From Buddleja alternifolia (taxonomy: Eukaryota > Streptophyta > Magnoliopsida > Lamiales > Scrophulariaceae): DNA of 64,000 nt. The notes beneath the pieces are model-generated. The model was given only the letters and a program-made list of their open reading frames with translations, did not search any database and had not been told where the DNA came from. A program made the translations under genes and the position numbers. Where the stretch lies: contig CM033408.1 of assembly GCA_019426215.1 (NCBI GenBank), positions 20,342,375 through 20,406,374 of the forward strand, given 5' to 3'. Of the stretch, positions 33,791-45,458 are shown one piece after another. How positions within the stretch are numbered: the first letter of the stretch is position 1; each line of letters opens with the position of its first letter.

Positions 33791-35079
33791 CTTGATTCAG
33801 GGGCTAATACTCATGTATCTTGTGTGAATCAGAATCTGGAATGAAGTCGGAAGCTGAGCCCTGATGAGGTGAAGATAAAAGTAGGCAGCGGGCAAAGCGT
33901 CGCGGCTATTGGAATTAGATCTACCTCATTACTTTTGAATTCTGGACATTTACTATTTCTGGATAATATTTTAGTTTTGTCCAATGGGTTTCAAAACATT
34001 GTTTCTATTCCCGTTTTAGTTAAGCATGGTTATACTTTCAGTTTTATTGATGAACATTGCAACATTTATTATGCTAGTAAATTAGTAGGCTTTGCTTCTT
34101 TCGTAAATGGTTTGTATTACCTTAATGTCCGGAATGAGTGTGCTGTAAATACTATACAAAGGAAACGTGGTAGGCAAGAAATTAACCAAAGATTAATTTG
34201 GCATCTTAGACTAGGCCAGGCCGGTGAACACAAAATTCACAAAATGGAGAAAGATGGACTAATAGGTCCATTGGGATTGGATCCCTATCCTACTTGTGAA
34301 TCTTATCTCAAGGGCAAGATAGCTAGATCCCCCTTCACAGGGACTTTTGAAAAAGCCTCACAAATCTTAGGTTTAATGCATACTGATGTTTGTGGAATAT
34401 TTGGTGAAATGGCTCGTGGAGGTTTCCTTTACTTCATCACATTCACTGATGACCATTCAAGATATGAACTAGTGTACCTGATGAAGCATAAGTCTAAATC
34501 CATTGAAAGATTCAAGAAATTCAAGGCTTTAGTGGAAAATCAAACTGGGCAACATATAAAGGCTCTTCGATCTGATCGGTGAGGAGAATATATGAGTGCA
34601 GAGTTTGATGAATACCTTAGAGAGAATGGTATGGTATTATAGCTCACACCTCCAACGACACCATAGTTGAATGGAGTAGCTGAGCGAAGGAATCGAACTT
34701 GTTGGACATGGTTCGCTCCATGCTCAGCTACACTGACTTACCCATTTCACTGTGGGGTCATACGCTGCTTACAACTGTACATATTTTAATTAGATGTCCG
34801 TCCAAGTTCGTTCCTAAGACTCCATATGAAATATGGAGAAATAGGGAATCAAATCTTAATCACATTAAGATTTGGGGATGTCCTGCTTATGTCAAAAAGA
34901 CTAAATTGGACAAGTTGGAGGCTAGATCCTTGAAAGGGCGTTTTGTTGGTTATCCTGAGGATTCCATAGGATACCTCTTTTACTTGCATGATGATCAAAG
35001 GATCATTGTAGCTTTACAAGCCTACTTTTTTGAAGATGAGTTCATTAAGAAGGTGGAGCGGGTAGAAAGATTATCTTGA
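33791..35079 (+). pseudogene. Copia protease and integrase, broken
   Basis: Protease active site WILDSGANTHVSC at about 33785-33825, then a stop at 33842. Frame 33869-34582 continues the protease tail, gag-pre-integrase (LIWHLRLGQAGEHKI) and the integrase core: first Asp in MHTDVCGIFG, then LRSDR, after which TGA replaces a Gly codon. Next frames carry LNGVAERRNRT (Glu) and 34699-35079 (LDMVRSMLSYTDLP ... IWGCPAYVKK ... GRFVGYPEDSIGYLFY). At least three interruptions. Confidence 0.85.
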
Positions 35080-35098
35080 AGAACAAAATGAAACTCCA

Positions 35099-35985
35099 GT
35101 GGATACATCTACACAGGAAGTAAGAATCGAACCTTCTTTAACACAACCACAACCGCGAAGATCAAATAGGGCTCAACCGCCTGAGAGGTATGGATATCTA
35201 CTACAGAGGGAGCTAAGCTTCCATTCTGTATTAGAGGAGGGTCATGGAGATGATCCCTTCACGTATGATCAAGAGATGATAGATGTGGATGCTACAAGAT
35301 GGCGTAAAGCTATGCAAACAGAAATAGATTCGATGCATTCAAACCAAGTCTGGAAACTTGTAGATCGGCCTAATGGTATAAAACCAATTGGGTGCAAATG
35401 GATTTACAAGAGAAAGACTGGTGTCCATGGCAAGGTTGACACCTATAAAGCCAGGCTAGTGGCAAAAGGGTATAATCAAAAGGAAGGAATTGACTAACAA
35501 GAAACCTTTTCGCCAGTAGCTATGATCAAATCTATAAGAATTCTACTTGCAATAGTAGCTCACCTAAACTATGAGATATGGCAAATGGATGTCAAAACTG
35601 CTTTTCTGAATGGATTACTAGAAGAGGATATCTATATGGAACAATTTAAAGGTTTGTATCTGAGGATGGTATCCATAAGGTGTGTAAGCTTGAAAGATCC
35701 ATTTATGGACTCAAGCAAGCATCTCGTAGTTGGAATCTACAATTTGATGAGGCAGTCAAGGGATTTGATTTCATCAAAAATGAAGATGAGTCATGTGTTT
35801 ATAAGAAGGTTAGTGTGAGCAAGATAACATTCCTTGTGTTATATGTAGATGACATATTACTCATAGGAAATGATATAGGAATGCTCACCACTGTTAAGAA
35901 GTGGTTTTCAAGTACTTTCTCCATGAAATACTTGGGAGAGGCTACTTACATTCTAGGGATTCGAATCTATAGAGATTGAACAAAT
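35099..35985 (+). pseudogene. Copia reverse transcriptase, broken
   Basis: Frame 35099-35497 spans the linker and fingers (ATRWRKAMQTEIDSMHSNQV, VDTYKARLVAKGYNQKEGID) and ends in TAA. Frame 35522-35818 has WQMDVKTAFLNGLLEEDIYM (first Asp). Frame 35680-35979 has SIYGLKQASRSWN and the intact active site LYVDDILLIGND, then STFSMKYLGEATYILGIRI. Stop at 35977. Three breaks. Confidence 0.88.
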
Positions 35986-36833
35986 AGAATGATAGGGCTC
36001 TCTCAAGCCCTTTATTTAGAAAAGGTCCTAAAGAGATTTAGGGTGGAGGATTCTAAGAAAGGGTTCCTGCCAATGAGACACGGGGTACATCTCTCGAAAA
36101 CTATGTGTCCTCAAAGTGAGGAAGATAGAAAAGAGATGAGCTCTGTACCCTATGCATCTGCAGTGACTATCCTGATGTACGCAATGCTGTGTACTAGACC
36201 TGACATTGCTTATGCAGTAAGTGTTGTTAGTTGATTTCAAGCAAACCCAGGCAAAGAACATTGGATAGCTGTGAAAAATATCCTAAAGTATCTGAAGAGA
36301 ACTAAGCATATGATTCTCATCTATGCGAGTGGTGACCTAAGAGTGGACAAGTACACCGACTTAGATTTCCAATCAGATGTCGATGACTAGAAATCCACCT
36401 CAGGGTTCATATTCACCCTCAAAGTGGGGCGGTGACTTGGAAAAGTTCCAATCCAAAGCACAACCGCGGACTCCACCACAAAGGCTGAATACGTAGTTGC
36501 TTTTGAGGCAGCTAAAGAGGTTGTCTAGCTTAAGACGTTCATTAGAGAACTTCAAGTGGTTCCAAGCGTAGAGCTCTCGTTGCCACTTTATTGTGACAAC
36601 ACTGGAGCAATAGCGCAGGTAAAGGAACCAAGGTCTCAAAACAAGTCCAAACACATTGAGAGAAGATATCATATCATAGGAGAGATCGTTGCAAAGGAGA
36701 AATAGCTATTAAGAAAATAGCCTCAGTCGACAATGTCGCTGACCCATTGACCAAGTCATTGGCACAGACGGTGCTAGAAAAACATCTAGAAAGGATGGGT
36801 ATAAAATACCATAGCAAAAGGCATTGAGTGCAA
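35986..36833 (+). pseudogene. Copia thumb and RNase H, broken
   Basis: Frame 35989-36234 begins MIGLSQALYLEKVLKRF and includes CTRPDIAYAVSVVS. Then, with several stops, come KYTDLDFQSDVDD, KSTSGFIFTL, TTKAEYVVAFEAAKEVV, CDNTGAIAQVKEPR and KHIERRYHII, the RNase H signatures. The last codons (VDNVADPLTKSLAQ ... ERMGIKYHSKRH) are the usual copia terminus. Confidence 0.85.
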
Positions 36834-36842
36834 GTGGGAGAT

Positions 36843-38454
36843 TATTAGTGTTTATGCCCTCAAATGCCATAAAGAGGATATATTTATAGGGCATTGAATC
36901 ATAAATACATTATTATATTATTAAAAGGCTTTTTCATGTTGTTTTCTTATAGGCATTTGTAAAGTTTAGTATACAAAGTAAAGTCCTTGATAGTAAGGCG
37001 AACCTTCTACTCCCTATGGGATAGGGAGAATGGCACTAGAAGAGTTTGATCCTTAGTATCTAAAATGGTTCGCAAGTCGAAGAGAGTATTGACTGGACAT
37101 CATTACTAGATAAAGACTTGTATGATAAAAATTTTGACAGGGAAGTGCTAGTCGAACACTATGAGCATGGTAGTGGGAACTTATTTCATAGACACCTCAG
37201 TTAGACTGATGTGTTCGCACAGGCTCGCGTCAGTTTTGTCACATAGGTTTTCACTCAATGACAAAACTGATAAGTTGTGATAGGTACATGTGACCCTTAG
37301 ACCTGAGGAATCATGTTGAAGATGTACTTGTGACATCAAGTCTGTCATTAAAGTAGTTAGATCTAATTCATCCGTTGGTGTGGTTGACCTCGAAGTGCGT
37401 CTTGATGGGCAAGTAGTAATCTTAATTAATTAGCAAAATGGAATTTATTCTCTCATAAGTGAATGAGCTAAATATCCTATGTAGTCATGAATGAGTGAAG
37501 TCAAAAGACTTTGGCCAAGGCATTAGAGATACTCATGTTGGACATGAAAATATACTCAGTGACCTCGATCCATTATGAGCTAAGCATATGGTTAACTTCT
37601 GTGAGTTTGACTAAACCATGACTCTCACTTGAATGAGATATATGAATAAAAGGTTTATACTCGTACGGTATTCATAGCGTGAAAGGTTTAGAATGATCCT
37701 ATTCATTCGTTCTCAATTGGGATACGATGTGGACCACTGGACTGGCTAGGTGTTACCCACATCCTTTTGGTTTCCTCTCAATTGCCTTTTGAGACGAACC
37801 TAAAGAGCCACGCTTAAAGGAATTGCAAAGGAAAAATTGTGGAATAAGACTTGAGAGATATTTTGGTATTGGATTTCGCAACTAATTAATTAATTAATCA
37901 TTAGATGATTTTATTAATTAATTAAGTTAATGTGTTAATTAATTTCTTTTTGGAATTAATTATAGAGTTAACATGAATTAATTAGTTATTTCATTAATTT
38001 ATTTATTGGATAAATAATATTAATTGAATAAATAATTAAAATAAAAACACAATTGGACTAAGCCCGGAGGGCATTAATAACGCCTAAGTGGGTGTCCAAA
38101 AGGTTTGGCTTAGTTAGGTTATTTTCTTGTGTAGTATAAATATATTACTTAGTGAAAATTAATAATAAGCCTAATTCATTATCTTTATCTCCAAGTCAAA
38201 ATCTTCCACCTCTCTCTCTCTCTAGCCGTCTTCAAGGGAAGAAAAAGGAGAAATTTTTCGCTTCAATTCCCGCGTGGTGATTTAGAGACAGTATCTGTTT
38301 TGCTATTCAAAAAAGGATCACAAAGCTGGTTCAAAAATTCAATTACGTGAAGAAAGGTACACTTTTTCTAAACCATGATTTGAATACATGAAATCGGAGA
38401 TGAACCACCGTGGGATTTAAATTTCCACTGCGTTTTATATGTAAAAACCCAATA
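36843..38454 (+). repeat. 3' LTR of the 1.6-kb-LTR copia element
   Basis: 1612 bp, colinear with 27969-29605; the CT microsatellite is shorter here (38213-38223). The final CA is changed to TA. Confidence 0.88.
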
Positions 38455-38639
38455 GTATTATGTCCTTTGTTTTTAGGAAAAATTACACTCAGACCCCCAC
38501 ACTTATGGTGTAATTACACAAACTCCCCATCACTTTTTGAAAGTTACAACGACTTCCTCTGGACCTAGTTTTGGATTACGCAGGCACCCCCTGTCAGTTT
38601 TTCCGGGCAGAATATCGATGACATCATCAAAAACTTTTT

Positions 38640-39208
38640 AAATTTCCCTATTTTACCCCTAGTCAATCCTGGACCAAAAGGCTAGACTTTTGACTTACCA
38701 AAATACCCCTAGGGAGTATTTTTTATTACTGATTATGTCTAGGAGTGTAAATGTAATATAATTATAATTGAAGTAGTCTTTTTCTTCATTTTCAATTATT
38801 TACTTAATTTGATTTTAGTTTATAATTTTTTAAATATTCTTTATTTTAATGATTACAAATAGTTAATTCTTAACTAAAGACAAAAAGAATTTAATTATAT
38901 TCTACTCCTTAAATAAATTAATAATGACTGACTATTTAATCAATAATTTAGTAATAATGAGTCGTTACTTTTGTGATAAACTACATAATATGTTGTATAT
39001 ATTTCATTTAACAATTATTTAATTTTTTTAATAATTAAGCTAATTAATAATAAATAACTAAATATTTAAATATTAGTTGTACCAATTATCACTAAACTAG
39101 AAGAATTAGTAATTATAGTATCCAAATTAAAAAAATTAAAAACAAGATTTCAAAATTTTCTCATTTATTTATAAATAATTAATATTATTCAAAGTCTCCA
39201 ATCTTATT

Positions 39209-39250
<42 letters not shown>

Positions 39251-39620
39251 TTTTCCTTCCTACACATTTCTTCTTCTTCTTCACCCAAACCTAAACCCTA
39301 ACCACCACTACCACCCCTTTCCCACGTCCCGCCGTCGCCAGACCTTCATCCACCAAAAAAAAGTCGCCACCGCTGCCACCATTCAGTCTGCCCAAAAAAC
39401 TCTCCACAGAACCCATCCAACCAGCTCAAATGTCCATCCACCACCACCACCACCACCTGCCTTCCCCTTCCCCAAATTCGCAGATCCCGACCGCCTACCT
39501 CACGACAAAGGTCGCTGATGGTCGTTATTTCATGAATCTTGTTCGGATGGGGCGGCTGCGCTGCTAGGCGAGATTCGCCGGCGGGAAGATATGGTGGTGC
39601 ATGCGTGTGAGAGATTCAGA
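38640..39620. other. AT-rich arm, AT microsatellite, then a GC-rich segment
   Basis: AT-rich from 38700, with an AT run at 39211-39248. From about 39285 to 39612 the base composition changes abruptly to C- and G-rich: AAACCCTAACC, CCACCACCACC and GCCGCC motifs. A frame at 39430-39564 encodes a His-run then Ser/Pro. It looks like the first exon or 5' end of a host gene carried inside the inverted-repeat region, but no product is recognisable. Confidence 0.4.
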
Positions 39621-40322
39621 TAGGCCTGGCATTGGTTGGGTCTGGCCGAAACCCAAACCCAAAACTTTGGGGCTACAGACCCAGACCTAAATATTTGTTT
39701 GGGTCTAGTCCCAGACCCAAACCCAAAACTATACCTAAACCCAGACCCAGACCTACCCAAACCATAAGCCCAAAATTTCCAAAGTCCAAACCCACATTTT
39801 CGTCATTCACTATTCACCACCAACAATATACTTTCTCTCTCTTCATCTTACTTTCTCTTACAGCTAACAGAGACCCACAATTCACAAGCCTCCATTTCTC
39901 TTCATCTTACTTTCTCTCTCTAAAAAAATCCTTTTGCATTCTCTCTCATCCAAGCTCCAAAATCAATGGCGAGTGGGTTGCTCCAACGAATGATAGCTAG
40001 GTTTCCAGCCGTATCACCGGCGGAGAGAGCGGTCATTTGTCGCCCCCATGTGTCGGAGGCGGCCGCTCCTTCTTTCGCCGCTGCCGCCCTTCCCTCTCCC
40101 CTTTTTTTATTTTTATCGCCGCTGCCGCCCTTCCCTCTCCCCTTTTTTGATTTTTAGATCTTTTACTTATATATATGATATTATATATACTATATATATT
40201 TAACAATATGTATATATAATCTTTTTAACATATTTTATACTTTTTAATATATAAATATATATTCGAATTTTAATGTAAAATGTTTTTTTAGCAAATATAA
40301 AAATTATTTTATGTGTACTAAT

Positions 40323-40356
<34 letters not shown>

Positions 40357-41001
40357 TATATACTAATCATATAATATATATATTTATATATAACTTCAAA
40401 TTTTAATATAAACTATATTTTTTTAGCAAATATAAAAATCTGTTATATATATACTACTCATTTATAAAATCTGTTATATATATAATCTGTATATATGTTT
40501 ATATAAAGTATATATAATTTTTTTAATAGATTTATATAATACTAAGTATAATTTTTTTACAGATTTATATTTAATATAATTTTTAAAAAAGATTTAACAT
40601 TTTTTATACTTCTATTATAATACTAAGTATTTATATTTCGTATAATTTTTGCATATTTTTTCTAATATTAAATATATGTATATTAAGATTTCAGATTTAA
40701 TATTATATATATAAATGTCTTTTACATATTATATGTGTGTGTATATATTCAAATTATATTTCTACAACATACATTTTAATATTTATTGATATAAATAAAA
40801 TCATTAAATATCAAATAAAAAAATATAAACAAAAATATAACTACAAAAGAAAGTAAGACAAAACAGATTGGGTGGGTTTAGTCAAAGACCCATACAGACC
40901 CAAAGTTTTGGGTCTGGGTCTAGACATAAGACTTTGGGTCTGAGTTTAGACGCAAAGTTTTAGGTCTGGGTCTGGGCCAGACCCAACTAATGCCAGGCCT
41001 A
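39621..41001. mobile_element. Non-autonomous hAT-type element
   Basis: Terminal inverted repeats: left TAGGCCTGGCATTGGTTGGG, right (complement) TAGGCCTGGCATTAGTTGGG. The 8-bp flanks GATTCAGA (39613-39620) and GATTCAGC (41002-41009) match at 7 of 8 positions, as expected for hAT. Subterminal arms carry many CAGACCCA / TGGGTCTG repeats in opposite orientation. The 1381-bp interior has a short GC-rich part (a frame from 39966, MASGLLQRMIARFPAVSP) and then very AT-rich DNA with an ATAC microsatellite (40325-40350). No transposase. Confidence 0.85.
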
Positions 41002-41173
41002 GATTCAGCTATTGTTCGTGATTTTGGAAAGCTCCAACACCCATTGTTGGTGGTGTTGTGTGTGTATATGTTATGTGTGTGTACTGTTGTGTCGTGTATG
41101 TGTATTGCTATGTGTGTGTGTCTATGTTATGTGTATGTATATGTTATGTGTGTGTTATACATATATACATATA
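41002..41173. repeat. TG-rich microsatellite
   Basis: Imperfect TGTGTA/TGTTATG repeats at 41050-41173. It ends in TATACATATA (41164-41173), the left copy of the flanking duplication of the next unit. Val/Cys/Met-rich frames here are artefacts. Confidence 0.8.
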
Positions 41174-41622
41174 GGAAAAATTGTAAAGTTAGTCCTGTAA
41201 TTATATGGGTGTGGAAAATTGGTCCTGTAACGTTTGAAAGAGGCAATTATGGTCCTATAGGTTTTAAAGAATGGCAATTCTGATCCTTTATCTAAACATT
41301 TCGCAAAATCTATCATATTATAACTTGGATATTGAAAAGTAGTTCTTACGAAAAATAGCTCAGGCCCAACACGCTTTCGAAAAGTATTTAAAATTCATAA
41401 TGTAATACCTTTGGTTGACTAACTTATCACCGGGTATTCTGAGTTCTCAATTTTACGGCTATACCAACCACACAACTGCAGCTGATGGTTCGCAGGTACC
41501 CAGCTCCTTCAGCAATAAGTAGCACAACCCTATTTCGTTTTCTACCTTAGGGCGTAAAAGGTATTCCAGAATAAAAATGTAATAATTTTTTGGAAAACAG
41601 AGGTTGAACAAAAGCCTTTAAT

Positions 41623-41628
41623 TTTATT
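41623..41628 (-). terminator. Candidate viral polyadenylation signal
   Basis: AATAAA on the minus strand, about 226 bases downstream of the viral TATA box. Caulimovirids terminate the terminally redundant pregenomic RNA shortly after its own start, so the position fits. Confidence 0.55.
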
Positions 41629-41853
41629 GATGAAATATAAATTAAAATTACATAATATTATTCTACTCCGCTAATGGAGGAGAAAACCTTTTAGCCTCTC
41701 ATGAGAGGGCTTCTATTGGGGAAATATTCATACACTTGTGTATGAAAAACTATAAAGAAAGAAAGATTACAAAATGGGTATTTGAATATTAATTTTTGTA
41801 ACTTTTGAAGAGTTGGAGAAATTTTCTGATGTCCTCCATTTGCTTCTGAACTT

Positions 41854-41933
41854 CATTTTTATAGGCATCAGTCTCAGATTTCAAATGCGGACTCCAAAGC
41901 TTGTTTAATTTTTTGACGTCATTGCTTGCGTCA
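41854..41933 (-). promoter_or_regulatory. Viral promoter: as-1-like element and TATA box
   Basis: On the minus strand TGACG-CAAGCAA-TGACG (41914-41933) has two TGACG motifs separated by seven bases, the exact geometry of the as-1 element of the cauliflower mosaic virus 35S promoter, bound by TGA-class bZIP factors. Fifty bases downstream lies CTATAAAAATG (41854-41864), a TATA box. Together with the AATAAA it forms a complete pregenomic RNA promoter layout. Confidence 0.75.
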
Positions 41934-42111
41934 ATCTTTAATGCGCTTGTGTCCTTGTGTTTGTAACTTTGTCTACCACACTTGTCCTTTTACAGTTGTT
42001 TTCTTTTTCAGCTGTCCTCTTTAATCAATCACATGATTGATTCTTCAATTATTGCACCTGACTATTCAGGCCTTTTTCTTTTACATGATTTTACCCTGGT
42101 TTGCGAAAACC

Positions 42112-43397
42112 TCAGGGGTAAAACTTCTTTTTTCCCTTATCCTTATCGGATTCGGGTTTCATCTTGGTAATCCGTATTTTTGTACCAAATAAGGGTTCTT
42201 CTTTGAACTCACAACTTGAACACTCCCTATTGTGCCATTGATCAACATGCATCATGTTGCAGGTTTTCTTTCTAGTAGTTTTAGTTGCTGGTAACTTGTT
42301 TCCCCAGATTAGCATTCTTTTTTGTTCAAAGAGCTTCTCTGCGAATTCAGTGCTTTTCCCTGTCATGGAGTTTAACAGGAACGATCCATTGACTAAGTTT
42401 GAAAAGATTTTGAATGGATACTTGACTTTATCCATCTCTGTAAGACAGACCCACATTCCCCATGCTCTTCTGGTAGAAATATCATCTTCATTGATGAAAC
42501 TGACCAAAGGAGCATCTCCTGTTGCAACCTTGACTCTGTTGTAGGCTGCCATGTCTGGTCTCTGTAATTTAATGAAATGAAACACTGGATAAGAACCTTT
42601 TTCTGCTATTTCTGATGCTACCGAAATAAACTTCAACTCTAGAATATCACCTCTTTTGAGGTGTTGATTGTTTTGCCATGAATCATACACAGCACTGGAA
42701 ATGCAATCCAGAAGTTTGGATATCTACGGAAAACTTGGTGACATAGTATGTGTTGAAGCTAATCCCCCAAAATCATACCATTCTCGGACTTCGTCGGGAT
42801 TTGATCCTTCCTTCATCCAAACCCTAGGATATTTCCCTGATATTTCTACCAAGGATTTATTCCTTTTCTTGAGATTAGTTTTTCCCAAGAGCGCTGATAA
42901 ACCTGCCAATGCAAATTAATCTTGTCAGTATTAACCTTAGAGGTGCCTGTCTGTGGCCTAAGGTTAATCTCTCCCTCTTTTACCCCAGAGGTGCCAGGTT
43001 GACTTGAAACAATAGGAGTTTGCACTTCCGATTGTTCAATTTTTTCCATTTTTTCAGAATTTGAAAATAGACTTGTGCAAGTGGTATTTGAATCCACCGC
43101 TCCGAGTATAGAGCCTCGTTCTCTAAACGCAGGTTTTGAGTCCTGCTCTCTTAATTTGCGAGTTATTACTAAAGATGATGCCTTTCGAATTAGTTCTTGT
43201 AATGTAGTCCATGACTGAGTCATGGCATACGTCGTTCCATTGATTATGTCCTAGATGGTGCTCGGATCAACTCGTTGTACATGGCTAGCTACTTCAGCAT
43301 TAGCTGATAACTGTCCAAACTTTTTGTCAAGCTCCTCAAGGTTTTCCCTGAGATGCCTGTATCTCTTGATGATGAAAATGGCTTCAGACACTTTCAT
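42112..43397 (-). pseudogene. Last ORF of the endogenous pararetrovirus (transactivator position)
   Basis: The minus-strand ATG at 43397 overlaps the end of the RNase H frame by 14 bases. Order of pieces: a helical Glu/Lys-rich start (MKVSEAIFIIKRYRHLREN), a TAG near 43249, frame 42846-43223, a frameshift near 42900, frame 42724-42909, a TAG near 42721, and the open 42112-42690 frame (192 codons). The last contains GSYPVFHFIKL and a Cys/His cluster (CNMMHVDQWHNRECSSC) and a Lys-rich tail. In caulimovirids with this gene order the ORF in this place is the translational transactivator; I see no decisive motif, so the function is by position only. Confidence 0.55.
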
Positions 43398-45059
43398 CTC
43401 TTGTTAGGAAATCTGTAATAACATTCTCATGAGATTTCACAATAATAATGTCAAAACAATAATATTTACATTCAGCTTGCCATCTAATAATAAGTGATTT
43501 TTCGATCTTTGATTCAAGTTTGTTTCTCAAAAAAACTTTAACATTCGTATTATCAATTTTTAAAGTAAATTCTTTAGCTAATAAAAATAAAGGCCATTTC
43601 TTGAATGCCTTCCAAACCGTAAAGAATTCTTTTTCATTAATATGCCAAACTGTGGCTTGTTGTTCAGTGAACAATTCTCCCGTATATCTATAAGGTTCTT
43701 CCCCTATAGTTGTTCATTTCATGAGCACTGCTGCCCATCTATAATCATTGACATCTGTATAGACTACCAAATCATCATTGTCTTGGAGTATTGTGAGTTT
43801 AGGCAAGTTATTGCAAACTTGTTTCAACTCACGAATTCTTTGAGTGTGAATTTCTTCCCACTTCCATCTTATGCTTTCTGTCTCTTTAAGAGAGGTTGGA
43901 AATCTTTCTTGTATCTTGCCAGATCTTTGATAAAGATACCTACAAAGTTAACAAATCCCAAAAAGCTTTGAAGCTGTTTTTATCTTTCAGAACATCAGGA
44001 AAATTGCGCATTTTCTCCACAGTATGTTCCCGTAGTTCAATACTTGTTTCGTCAATAAGGACACCAAGAAATTCAATCTTATTGACTCCGATTATCGCTT
44101 TCTTTTCAGAAAGCACTAGTCATTCTTTATGACATGCATCAAAAAATATCTCAAGATGTTTAATATTTTCTTTCATATTTTTAGATGCAATTAAGATGTT
44201 GTCAATATAGACAAACATGAATTCAAAATAATCTTTAAAGAGATTATCCATTTTTCTTTGAAATATCTAGGGTGCATTCGCAAGTCCCATTGGAAGTACA
44301 TTCTAGATATATTGATCTTGTGGAGTAGAAAATGCAGTATATTTTCTAAACTCCTTTTCCATCTTAATCTGGCAAAATCCAGATTTACAATCGAACTTAG
44401 AAAACACTTTAGCATTTTTAATGCAATCAATTAGGTGCTCTCTACTTGGGATGTAGTAACCATCAAATTCAAGTATCTTATTGATATCTTGATAATTGAT
44501 TACTAATCTAGCTTTTCCTCTTTTTATCTCGCCATGGTTTCTTACCAGAAAACCAGGACTACTATAAGCAGAGACTCCAGGTTCAATGAGTTTAAGATCG
44601 ATATGCTCTTTTATAATTATTTACTTTTCCTTCTTATCCTCCATATTCATCTGGATTGGCTTGTATCGGACATACTCATACTTGCATTGTTTTTTTACTT
44701 TCAGAGTAGCTTCGATCTTATTTTTATCCCACCAAGCCGAAGGATTCTCATTAAAATTCCTTTGAATTAGTCATTTAGCATTTTCTAGAGAAAGTAAACT
44801 TTCTTCGTCAATGTTATCTAAGGACCTGATTTGTAAAGCATTCTTAAGGAGTTGTATTTCTCTTTCAGAATCTTCATAACAGTCCTCATCAAAAATAATC
44901 CATTAGGCCTTGTTGTCTAAACAACAAAAGCTCGTTACCAAATTTCCTTTTATCCTACATTTTAAGATAGGTTAATTTGGCATCTGCATTAAACTCACCA
45001 CGTTTGCTACGAAAAGTGATAGGCATTATTCAATTAAATTCCTTGGTTCGTCATAAAAC
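43384..45059 (-). pseudogene. Caulimovirid reverse transcriptase and RNase H
   Basis: RNase H tail frame 43384-43674 (EFFTVWKAFKKWPLF, TNVKVFLRNKL, RWQAECKYYCFDI, ENVITDFLTR). Upstream, between about 43700 and 44760, minus-strand scraps show KFDCKSGFCQIKM (first Asp), LPMGLANAP, and VYIDNILIASKN in the place of the usual Tyr-Val/Ile-Asp-Asp box, so the second catalytic Asp is Asn. GVNKIEFLGVLI and a KNSFKAF segment follow. Many stops and several frameshifts. The enzyme copies pregenomic RNA to DNA in the cytoplasm. Confidence 0.88.
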
Positions 45060-45458
45060 CTATATCTCATTACCACAAGTCGTAGTAAAAATTAACAAAT
45101 TTTTATTGTTATCTTGCACATTTTTTGCAAAATTCTGGATAAAATTATTACCCAACAAAATATCTGCACTTGTATCATGAAAGTAAATAGGTGGCATTTT
45201 TACCTTATACCCTGGGGTATCAAATGCTCCTCCCATCATAATGTATGCTTCTCGTATTCCTTTATTGAGTATGAGCATTTTATGAGAGAAATCCCTTCCT
45301 ACAATAGTCGGTAATGATTTCGTAGCATTGCTAGGGAAAACACCAGGTTTTGATGTACAAATGCCTGATCCTGAATCAATATAAGCTGCAAAATATTCTG
45401 CCTTATATTGTTCATATAATATACCAACCGATATGTATATAGAAAAGGGGCTGGTCAT
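45060..45458 (-). pseudogene. Caulimovirid aspartic protease
   Basis: 132 open codons. The active site AAYIDSGSGICTS lies at residues about 25-37, followed by SLPTIVGRDFSHKMLIL and ADILLGNNFIQNF, the flap and Leu-Leu-Gly segments of retroviral-type proteases. Its ATG overlaps the movement-protein stop by one base (TAATG), a coupled-translation layout usual in this family. The frame closes in stops toward the reverse transcriptase. Confidence 0.85.

Larger units (their letters stand above)
27969..38454 (+). mobile_element. Ty1/copia retrotransposon with about 1.6-kb LTRs (Angela/Tork-like)
   Basis: LTRs at 27969-29605 and 36843-38454 share the start T[T/A]TTAGTGTTTATGCCCTC and the end AAAAACCCAAYA. 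Primer site GTAGTATCAGAGCC follows the 5' LTR and a GTGGGAGA purine tract precedes the 3' LTR. The coding order at 32917-36830 is copia. Its long leader (29606-32916) contains a nested solo LTR. All reading frames are interrupted. No clean target duplication is visible (AGATT left, GTATT right). Length 10.5 kb including 1.8 kb of nested LTR. Confidence 0.9.

Noticed and set aside
39530..40000. ORFs rich in Pro/Lys or Gly/Ser at the hAT end
   Set aside because: They translate the CAGACCCA subterminal repeats on one strand or the other.
41012..41283. Cys/Val-rich ORFs
   Set aside because: Translation of the TG microsatellite.
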